Positions 58,058-64,000 of a stretch of DNA of 64,000 nucleotides are shown here, one piece after another (position 1 is the first letter of the stretch; every line of letters starts with the position of its first letter). The notes below the pieces were generated by a model. The model ran no database searches. It saw only the letters and a program-made list of their open reading frames with translations, and had not been told where the DNA came from. Source of the stretch: JAHBWV01 sp964588385 (GTDB lineage Bacteria > Planctomycetota > Phycisphaerae > Phycisphaerales > UBA1924); contig CAZPPG010000005.1 in NCBI GenBank assembly GCA_964588385.1, forward strand, positions 1 through 64,000. Reading direction: 5' to 3'. The translations under genes and the position numbers were made by a program.

Positions 58058-58891
58058 TCATGCGGACTGGATCAGCCGGAACATCCCTGTCGCCGTGCGA
58101 GCCTCCCCCGCAACGGCGGGATCCGGCGTCGCGGTGAGGCGCAGGCGCAGCCCGCGAGTTCCGACCACCGGGGCTTCGAACTCGATCGTCCGGTTCTGCT
58201 CGCACGCCGCGGCGAGCTCTCTCAGCCGATCCACATCGTCCTGCAAGAGCAGCACGCGCCAGCTCTCAAACGAATCGCCCTGCGAAAGTCCGCACAGGTG
58301 CGCGGCCTGTCCCATGCCGATCTCCCACAGGACGGCGCCGTCAGCGACCCTCCATCGCAACGCCACGACGCGCCCCGCTGCCAAGGCGTCAGAGAGGCGG
58401 CGTGTGCGCGAGGTCAGCTCCGCCGATCGCTTCGCCATGGGCGCCCGCTCTTCCGAGAGTTCCACGGTTCTCCGACGCTCGACCTCAAGATTCGCTTTCA
58501 GCGACTCGCGCTCTCGCAGCACCGCGGGAGCGCTGAGAATGGTCGGCATGGCCCGCACCAGCACAAACGCCGTGAGCAGCGAGACACCGGCTGTGGCCGC
58601 CTTCAGCACCGCGGCGAATCGGTAGATGGGCTTGTAGAAAATGATCGCCTCGACCAGGTGCGTGCCGCCGCAGCAGAGAATGAACGTGGCGAAGAGGATC
58701 AGAAGCCCCGGGTACGGGGCGTCGCGCCGGCGCAGCACCAACACGGCCAGCGCAATCGGGATGGCGGAGTACGCGGCGAAAATCAGAACGTCGGACGCGA
58801 TATGGGTCCAGCCCAAGCCCTGCGACCATACGCCGCAGTTCCAGCGGGGCGGGAAGCCTTTGCTGTCGAACAGCCAAGCCAGCCGGTTCAT
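58058..58891 (-). CDS. Ethylene-receptor-like membrane sensor without kinase domain
   Basis: This 277-aa protein begins with three membrane helices that match the ethylene-binding domain of plant ETR1 and cyanobacterial receptors. Asp34 and Tyr41-Ile44-Pro45 lie in helix 1 (HIASDVLIFAAYSAIP). Cys74 and His78 in ILCCGGTHLV correspond to the Cu(I)-ligating Cys65/His69 of ETR1. A coiled coil follows (about 125-160), then a PAS-like domain (about 168-275, with WRVLLLQDDVDRLRELAAAC). The protein ends there: no GAF, histidine kinase or other output. Whether it binds ethylene or copper is inference from conserved residues. It is convergent with the neighbouring histidine kinase. Confidence 0.82.
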   Translation of the reverse strand: MNRLAWLFDSKGFPPRWNCGVWSQGLGWTHIASDVLIFAAYSAIPIALAVLVLRRRDAPYPGLLILFATFILCCGGTHLVEAIIFYKPIYRFAAVLKAATAGVSLLTAFVLVRAMPTILSAPAVLRERESLKANLEVERRRTVELSEERAPMAKRSAELTSRTRRLSDALAAGRVVALRWRVADGAVLWEIGMGQAAHLCGLSQGDSFESWRVLLLQDDVDRLRELAAACEQNRTIEFEAPVVGTRGLRLRLTATPDPAVAGEARTATGMFRLIQSA

Positions 58892-59052
58892 CCTGCATTC
58901 CTCCCGTTGAGGCCAAGCAGTATGCGATGAATCGTGGATGATGTCAAGATAAGAAAGGTTTCATCTCTGCTGTCGCCAGGGTTCACAACTCTGACCGATC
59001 CTCGCCTGTAAGCAGTTTGGCTGCGCGAGTCCGTGCGGAGAACCGAGCCAGG

Positions 59053-59280
59053 ATGCCGCTGAAACCACTTTTTTTCCTGGGCCTGTGTGCCGGTTCAGCG
59101 ATCCTTACGGGTGTCTGCCGCTTCGCGTTCACAACACCTCTCCCTCCGCTGCTCCTGGACGGCCTTTTCATATTCTCTGTTGTGGCTACGGTGACGGTGT
59201 CTGTGATCATCGTGGCTCGCTCCCTCGCGCGTCACGCGCAGGATGAGCTGGAAGATATCGACCGCTCGCGCCGGTCATAG
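59053..59280 (+). CDS. Small two-helix membrane protein
   Basis: This 75-aa protein has two hydrophobic helices (about residues 5-25 and 33-53) and a charged C-terminus (ARHAQDELEDIDRSRRS). ATG 59053 has CCAGG just upstream; a TTG at 59017 is also in frame. I do not recognise it. It lies before the PRC-barrel gene, separated by 223 bases that hold a hairpin. Confidence 0.5.
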   Translation: MPLKPLFFLGLCAGSAILTGVCRFAFTTPLPPLLLDGLFIFSVVATVTVSVIIVARSLARHAQDELEDIDRSRRS

Positions 59281-59447
59281 GCGCAGCGGCGTTTGAGCGC
59301 CTGCACGCCGAGCACATGCGTCGCTGCTCGATCTCTTGCGCGAGCCCCTCCTTCCGGGATGCCGGCGTGGAAAGAGAATGAGCATGGATTCACGGGTCGG
59401 TCAGCGCGGGCTCACTCCACGCTGGACACTCATGGTGTGGGAACGGG

Positions 59448-59487
59448 AAGAAGCCACCCGCTCCCCACCACTCCCTCACGGCTTCTT
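59448..59487 (+). promoter_or_regulatory. 5'-UTR hairpin before the PRC-barrel gene
   Basis: AAGAAGCC (59448-59455) is repeated as the reverse complement GGCTTCTT (59480-59487) with 24 bases between. It ends 2 bases before the AAGGGA ribosome-binding site of the PRC-barrel gene. A role in translation control is possible, but the stem is only 8 bp and no ligand is implied. Confidence 0.3.
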
Positions 59488-59503
59488 TGGAAGGGACACA
59501 CCG

Positions 59504-61174
59504 ATGAGTATCCAGATGACCAGACGCTCGGCCGCTGCCGCGCTCTTCGTGACGGCGGGCCTCGCACTCTCCGCGTGGGCACAGCCCACCAGCCCCCGCA
59601 GCGCCGACGGTCGCGAGCCGATCCGAGGCGACAACGCGAAGCGTTCTCACATCTTCCTCGACGCAGCCTCGCTGGACGGTGAGGATGTCGCCAATGCCAA
59701 CGGCGAGGTGGTCGCCACCATCGACGACTTCATCGTGGATCGGGGGAGCGGCCGCATCGAGTACGCCGTCCTGAACAGCGGCTCGGTGCTGGGACTTGGC
59801 GGGAAGGACATCGCGGTTCCGTATGCCGCGCTGCGGTACGACGCGGCCAACGAGCGGTACACGATCGATCTGACCAAGGAACAGATCGATCGCGCCGCGT
59901 CGTTCAGCCCGGAGGATTGGTCCAATCTTGAGCACACCACGTGGACCGAGGACCTTGAGAACTGGTGGGACGAGACCTTTGCGGACAGTGATGGCGAGGA
60001 CGACTGGCGCGATCCGTACGCGGACACGCTGGCCGAGTCGCGGGCCGCGAACCGGAACCCCACCACCATCGACGGAACGATCACGCGCGTGGTCCGCGAG
60101 CACGCGGGCGCCCGCGAGCATGCCTGCGTCGAGGTGAAGGACGCGGACGGCTCCATCAAGCACATCATCCTGGGTCCGTCGTGGTACGTGATGGGCGGCG
60201 AGGCGGCGCCCATGCGCGGCGACACCATCAAGGCCAAGGCCGTGCCGTACTCCGCGGACGGTCGTGACTCGTACGTCGCGCTCCAGGCGACGATCCAGGG
60301 CGAGCGGATCGACCTGCGGGACGAGGATGGCATCGCCCGCTGGGATGCGCCCACGAAGCACACCAAGGACGGGATGCACAAGGACGACATGGATCGTCGC
60401 GACGCGATCCAGGACAAGGAGAGCGACGCCCGGTACTCGAATCGTCGCTGGGGATCCGGCCAGCTCATGCTCATGAGCAAGCTCGAGGATGCGCCGGCCA
60501 GCGCGTCGGACAAGAGTGGCGGCGAGATCCAGCAGGTCATCATCGAGGGGCGTTCGGGGCGGATCGCCTTCATCGGCTTCGACCCGAACGAGAACGTGCT
60601 GGGCATTGCGGATGAGATCATTCTGGTTCCGTGGACGCTCGTGAGCCTCGGGGCCAACCACGAGGCGAGGATCGATGGAAGCCGGGACATGCTGGTTGCT
60701 TCGGAGGAGGTGCCGGATGACCTGGACACGCTGACCGATCAGAATCGCCTGTCGGCGATTTACTCGGCGTACGGGATCGAGGCTCCTGAGTTTCGCAGCC
60801 GCTCGGGCGAGCGGGAGATGACCGCGTCGCACTGGAAGTCGGACGGCGCGTTCATGAAGGCGTTCCGCGAAGGTGAGGAGCGGACGGTGCGCGGGCGGAT
60901 CGTCGAGGTTCGGGATGAGTCGCTGATCGATGGCGAGCCGGACGCGATCGTGGTTGTGGTTGATACCGAGACGGGGGAGCAGCGGGTTGTGATCGGCCCG
61001 TCGTGGTACGTCTCGCGCCAGAAGTTCGAGTTCAAGCCGGGCGACACGATCAACGTGACGGGGAACACGGGCACGTTCAACGGTGTGGAGCACATCGGGG
61101 CGCGCTCCGTGAAGAGCGGCGACCGCACGATCGTGCTCTGGTCGGATGATGACGGCGTCTGGAATGACGACTGA
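59504..61174 (+). CDS. Exported PRC-barrel protein with repeated modules
   Basis: This 556-aa protein starts at ATG 59504 (AAGGGA upstream) with a signal peptide (AAALFVTAGLALSAWA). A PRC-barrel-like domain follows (about residues 50-135: SLDGEDVANANGEVVATIDDFIVD). Then comes a module ending in LGPSWYV (223-229), a second PRC-like domain (about 325-410) and a second module ending in IGPSWYV (497-503). The two GPSWYV modules are clearly duplicated and look OB-like (RGRIVEVRDE... GDTINVTGN). Acidic and charged residues are abundant. The PRC barrel is usually an electron-transfer or RNA-processing fold; exported PRC proteins are poorly understood. It stands upstream of small stress-type genes. 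Confidence 0.75.
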   Translation: MSIQMTRRSAAAALFVTAGLALSAWAQPTSPRSADGREPIRGDNAKRSHIFLDAASLDGEDVANANGEVVATIDDFIVDRGSGRIEYAVLNSGSVLGLGGKDIAVPYAALRYDAANERYTIDLTKEQIDRAASFSPEDWSNLEHTTWTEDLENWWDETFADSDGEDDWRDPYADTLAESRAANRNPTTIDGTITRVVREHAGAREHACVEVKDADGSIKHIILGPSWYVMGGEAAPMRGDTIKAKAVPYSADGRDSYVALQATIQGERIDLRDEDGIARWDAPTKHTKDGMHKDDMDRRDAIQDKESDARYSNRRWGSGQLMLMSKLEDAPASASDKSGGEIQQVIIEGRSGRIAFIGFDPNENVLGIADEIILVPWTLVSLGANHEARIDGSRDMLVASEEVPDDLDTLTDQNRLSAIYSAYGIEAPEFRSRSGEREMTASHWKSDGAFMKAFREGEERTVRGRIVEVRDESLIDGEPDAIVVVVDTETGEQRVVIGPSWYVSRQKFEFKPGDTINVTGNTGTFNGVEHIGARSVKSGDRTIVLWSDDDGVWNDD

Positions 61175-61266
61175 TTGGGAGCGCACCAAGGCCGCGTGAG
61201 GCGAGAGTCGCACGCGGCCATTGCGGTGATCGACGCGCAGCAGGCCGGGGGCAAGAGGAGGAGCCG

Positions 61267-61638
61267 ATGAGCAATCACGAGAACCGACCTCGAGCCGAGG
61301 AGACCGCGGAGCACCCGCCGCGGATGCACGGCGATGATTCCGCATCCGAGCAGGCGGATGTGATCGAGGCGAACTCCCCGGAGGGTCGGCCGGGCGACCC
61401 GCGGCTCCGGGGCGGCGGGATGCTCAAGTGGATGCTGCTGATCGTGGCGGGCGTGGTGATTATCGCGGTGGTGCTGGCGCTGACGCAGGGGATCATCGCG
61501 GGCTTGTTTGCGCTCGTGCTGGGTCTGTGCCTTGGGATCATCGCGAACACGGAGGTATGGGCGGCGGCGTCCCGCGCGAAGGAGCGGCACGATCTGGACA
61601 AGCACGCGTACAACGGCACGCATCGCAAATACAGGTGA
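61267..61638 (+). CDS. Small membrane protein, unknown
   Basis: This 123-aa protein has a charged, acidic N-terminus (about 50 residues) and two membrane helices (about 52-72 and 75-95). A basic tail (HDLDKHAYNGTHRKYR) ends it. GAGGAGGAGCC lies before ATG 61267. I know no function for it. The gene is between the PRC-barrel protein and the CsbD-like protein on the same strand, a setting that suggests a general stress or osmotic role. Confidence 0.65.
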   Translation: MSNHENRPRAEETAEHPPRMHGDDSASEQADVIEANSPEGRPGDPRLRGGGMLKWMLLIVAGVVIIAVVLALTQGIIAGLFALVLGLCLGIIANTEVWAAASRAKERHDLDKHAYNGTHRKYR

Positions 61639-61711
61639 GAGATTCACTGCGGCTTCAGCGGTGATTCATCTCTGGCAGCAGAATACGTGGAGCATTGAAA
61701 GGAGATCAATC

Positions 61712-61912
61712 ATGAACTGGGATCAAGTTGAAGGACGTTGGAAAGAGATGCGCGGCAAGGTCAAGGAGAAATGGGGCAAGCTCACCGACGATGACCTGGA
61801 CGTCATCAATGGCAACCGTGAGCAGCTCGAGGGCCGGCTCCAGCAGTCTTACGGCAAGACGCGCGAAGTTGTGAAGCGCGAAGTCGACGACTTCTGCAAC
61901 ACCTGCCGCTGA
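61712..61912 (+). CDS. CsbD-family stress protein
   Basis: This 66-aa protein consists of the CsbD fold: MNWDQVEGRWKEMRGKVKEK opens it and GKLTDDDLDVINGNREQLEG continues, matching YjbJ/CsbD proteins that are induced by general stress. The C-terminal CNTCR with two cysteines is less usual. AAAGGAGATCAATC upstream is a strong ribosome-binding site. A clear terminator follows 26 bases after the stop. Confidence 0.93.
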   Translation: MNWDQVEGRWKEMRGKVKEKWGKLTDDDLDVINGNREQLEGRLQQSYGKTREVVKREVDDFCNTCR

Positions 61913-61937
61913 TTCAAGATCTGAACCACCCACGCAT

Positions 61938-61982
61938 GGGCCGGCGAAGTCGGAGGGGCTTCGTCGGCCCTGCTCCATTTTT
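61938..61982 (+). terminator. Rho-independent terminator after the CsbD-like gene
   Basis: A 12-base stem (61938-61949 with 61959-61970, one G-T pair) around a 9-base loop is followed by TGCTCCATTTTT ending at 61982. It lies just downstream of the CsbD-like gene on the plus strand. Confidence 0.85.
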
Positions 61983-62019
61983 CGGAGTGGATGCGGATTT
62001 CGGGGGCGCGGCGCCCGCG

Positions 62020-62889
62020 CTAGGTGGTGTCGGCGAGCGCGAGGGGCTCTGCGGCAGACGGGAAGGAGGGCAGGAGTTCCGGGCCGGGATCGTCCAGATC
62101 CGTGATGTCGATGCCGAGGGAAGTGGCGAGCGCGGTGAGTTGGGTCAGCAGTTGGCCCATGTCCGTGGGGACCCCGGGCTCGCCGCCGGCGTGGGCTGTG
62201 TTGCGAGAGTCGGGCGTTTGAGTTGTGAGCCGGGGAAGCGGCGCGACATCATTGACGACGATGGGTCGAGCAGCGGGCGCGGGGGCTGGAGCGGGCTGGG
62301 TTGGGGGCTGGGGCTGAGATTGGCTCTGGGGCGGGGGCGGGAACGGGCGTTGGGGCGGGCTCGCGATCGCGTGTGAGACGTGCGTGGCGATGGTGCGGGC
62401 GGCCCGAATGCCCTCGTTGGCTCGGGCACGCTATGTCTCATCGATGGGGAGGATGCGGGAGAGGCGATAAATGTGGTACGCGGCCTTGTTGGCGTGGATG
62501 GCCGCGCGGATGACCAGCGGGTCGTCGGCGGGGCGGGAGGCGGCCAGGGCGTTGAAGGTGTCGAGAACGCGGAGCAACGCGGTGACGGCGCTCGAGAGCT
62601 TGAGGGAGGCGGCCATGCGGACGTGGGCGTAGCCACCCTGTTCGATGGCGAGCATGCGTTCGCGGGCAGCTGGGGTTGTGAGCCAGAGGGCGAGGTCGGC
62701 AACGGCGAGGCCGTTGGCGGCGGCGACGCTGTCGAGGGATGCGGTGGGCTCGGCGAGTTCGCGGATGATGCGTACGGCGGCGGCATCGGTGAGATTGAGG
62801 ACGGGGCCGGGGGGAAGGTCGGGCGTGGCGGTGAGGGAGCTCGGGGCGGATGAGCCGCGGGAGTAGGGGATGGAGGGTGAGGCGACCAC
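62020..62889 (-). pseudogene. Hypothetical gene interrupted by an in-frame TAG
   Basis: Reading from ATG 62889, 152 codons end at a TAG (62431-62433). The same frame then stays open for 136 more codons to TAG 62020-62022. The upstream part has helix-turn-helix-like helices (TASLDSVAAANGLAVADLALWL) and HANKAAYHIYRLSRILP. The downstream part continues naturally as RARANEGIRAARTIATHVSHA, a Pro/Gln-rich linker and a helical segment TDMGQLLTQLTALATSLGID. Amino-acid usage downstream is that of a coding frame. The likely explanations are a nonsense mutation, a sequence error or amber readthrough. No family is recognised; the first part may be a DNA-binding or packaging-type protein. Confidence 0.65.
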
Positions 62890-63152
62890 GATACGGGCAA
62901 TGTACGGTTTAATAGTGGCCGTGTCAAGGCGATTTTTGGTCTTTGGAAGGATATTCTACAGCAGCTCGTTTACGTGTATGTAGCTAGACCAAATGGGCTT
63001 GGTATCGACGGATGAAGCTGGATTCCCAATCTATGCCGGGACGCCGGGTGCTGCGGCGCGGTCTTTGGTGTGGGGGAGTTTCGGTAGAGTGGTGGGACGA
63101 TTCTCGGCCGCGTGGATTGCGCGGGGGCCGCGGCTCGAAGGGAGGTTCCCGA

Positions 63153-64000
63153 ATGCGCGTGACGATGTGGCTTGCCAGAGCGTTGGTGTGCGTTGTGGCG
63201 TTTGGCGGGTTGCCGAAGGCGGTTGGCGCGGGCGAGCGCGCGACGCAGCCAGCCGCCGAGGTTGAGGGGCTGCGGGCGCTCGATGGGGAGTGGGTGTACG
63301 TTGAGGACCGCACCGAGGGCCGGGCCCTTGAGCAGATGGGGCCGCCGATGAGTTCGAGGTTCGCGTTCCGGGTTGAGGAGGGCGCGGTGGTGCTGGTGAG
63401 CGGCCACGGCTCCGGGCATCGCGACGTGCGGATCGCGCTCGACGGTTCGATCACTGAGATTGCGGGCACGAAGCAAGGCGACAGCGCGAGCACGCGCTAT
63501 CGCGGTTCGTGGAGTGAGGGCGTGTTCGCGACGGAGACGGATTTCGCGCGCGTGGCGGGACAGGAACACGAGGGGCTTATCCGGAGGGAGTTTCGCGTCA
63601 CGGGCGATGGGCTGCTCGTGCGCGTGACCACGACGAACAACCCGTCCGGGTCTGTCGGCCTGTACCGGCATCCTGAGGACATCGCGATGCCCACACCGGC
63701 GACGGCTTCGATCGACGACCTGGCGTGGCTTTCGGGCGCATGGGTCGGGACGCGGAGTTCGGGGTCGTCGATGGAGGAGCGATGGAGCCCGCCCCTGGGT
63801 GGGGCGATGCTCGGCGTGTCGCGCACGGTCAACACCAGCGGCAGGATGGTGGCGTTCGAGTATCTGCGGGTCGTGGAGCGCGAGGGGGGCCTGGTCTATA
63901 TCGCGCAGCCGGGCGGGGCTTCGGGGACCGAGTTCGTCATGTCGGAACTGACCAGCGACAACGGCGTCATGCGGGCGGTGTTTGACAATCCTCGCCACGA
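63153..64000 (+). CDS. Exported DUF6265-like protein, 3' end outside the window
   Basis: This 282-codon partial gene starts at ATG 63153 with GAAGGGAGG 9 bases upstream. It has a signal peptide (LARALVCVVAFGGLPKAVGA) and then a beta-rich first domain (about residues 40-185: LDGEWVYVEDRTEG...). The second domain begins DLAWLSGAWVGTRSSGSSMEERW and continues with GGAMLGVSRTV and FEYLRVVEREGGLVYIAQPGG, the pattern of DUF6265. The function is unknown. It runs off the right edge. The 263-base AT-richer region before it lies between divergent genes and holds its promoter. Confidence 0.8.
   Translation, partial: MRVTMWLARALVCVVAFGGLPKAVGAGERATQPAAEVEGLRALDGEWVYVEDRTEGRALEQMGPPMSSRFAFRVEEGAVVLVSGHGSGHRDVRIALDGSITEIAGTKQGDSASTRYRGSWSEGVFATETDFARVAGQEHEGLIRREFRVTGDGLLVRVTTTNNPSGSVGLYRHPEDIAMPTPATASIDDLAWLSGAWVGTRSSGSSMEERWSPPLGGAMLGVSRTVNTSGRMVAFEYLRVVEREGGLVYIAQPGGASGTEFVMSELTSDNGVMRAVFDNPRH

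Noticed and set aside
59390..61345. Long open frame (651 codons) antisense to the PRC-barrel gene
   Set aside because: Arg/Val/His-biased shadow; the plus-strand frame has a signal peptide, ribosome-binding site and internal duplicated modules.
62145..62927. Pro/Ser/Arg-rich frame of 260 codons overlapping the interrupted gene
   Set aside because: Extremely Pro/Ser biased. The alternative frame on the same strand reads as normal protein on both sides of the TAG, so this one was considered a shadow.
1..64000. CRISPR arrays, insertion sequences, rRNA genes, replication origin
   Set aside because: No spaced direct repeats, transposase motifs, rRNA-like sequence or DnaA-box clusters were seen. 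The tRNA genes carry no adjacent integrase in the window.

Overview
The window is GC-rich (roughly two thirds G+C by eye), densely coded bacterial chromosome. Many genes are joined by 1-4 base start/stop overlaps (ATGA, GTGA, TTGA, TGATG). The gene content fits a planctomycete-type organism, most likely Phycisphaerae: large proline-rich FHA/Ser-Thr kinases, an ethylene-receptor-like sensor, a PilM/N/O pseudopilin operon with several pseudopilins, type III glutamine synthetase and DUF6265-type secreted proteins. The assignment is inference; no rRNA or other marker gene is present.

Layout, left to right. 1-1656 (minus): two hypothetical genes, the first cut by the window edge, possibly from a mobile element. 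2011-10257 (plus): a tightly coupled histidine-utilisation operon of a NitT/TauT-type ABC importer (three genes) followed by hutH, hutU, hutG and hutI, taking histidine to glutamate and formamide. Then map (methionine aminopeptidase), a convergent secreted zincin metalloprotease, trpA, glnN (glutamine synthetase III), tRNA-Ile(CAU), a Fur-family regulator coupled to a lipoprotein, and tRNA-Leu(UAA).

18359-30024 (minus) is one long operon. In transcription order it encodes a PAS-containing histidine kinase, a STAS-domain protein, a GspE/PilB ATPase, a GspF/PilC platform protein, PilM-, PilN-, PilO- and PilP-like proteins, four pseudopilins (G, H, J, I type) and a PilX-like protein. It is a type II secretion/type IV pilus-like machine without secretin or prepilin peptidase in view. 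tRNA-Tyr(GUA) and a strong terminator follow.

30410-34788 is the most unusual locus. A single chain that joins TssB-like and TssC-like type VI secretion sheath segments and lacks the usual TssC C-terminus is transcribed divergently from a degenerate-FHA/Ser-Thr-kinase protein. No other T6SS gene is in the window.

34819-39471 (minus): pyruvate dehydrogenase genes pdhA-pdhB-(unknown 169 aa)-pdhC plus a small membrane protein. Next come an S41 tail-specific protease, an MFS-like permease, tRNA-Arg(CCG), a LolA-like exported protein overlapping endonuclease III tail-to-tail, a DUF4149-like membrane protein, an unknown protein and a glycogen/alpha-glucan phosphorylase.

48873-61912 is an envelope and stress region: a complete tripartite RND efflux operon (outer-membrane factor, membrane fusion lipoprotein, HAE1 pump), a CoA-binding protein, an entericidin-like lipoprotein, an OmpR-type two-component system, an ethylene-binding-domain receptor without kinase, a PRC-barrel exported protein, two small membrane proteins and a CsbD-like protein ending at a clear terminator. 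The right edge holds a gene interrupted by an in-frame TAG and a partial exported DUF6265-type protein.
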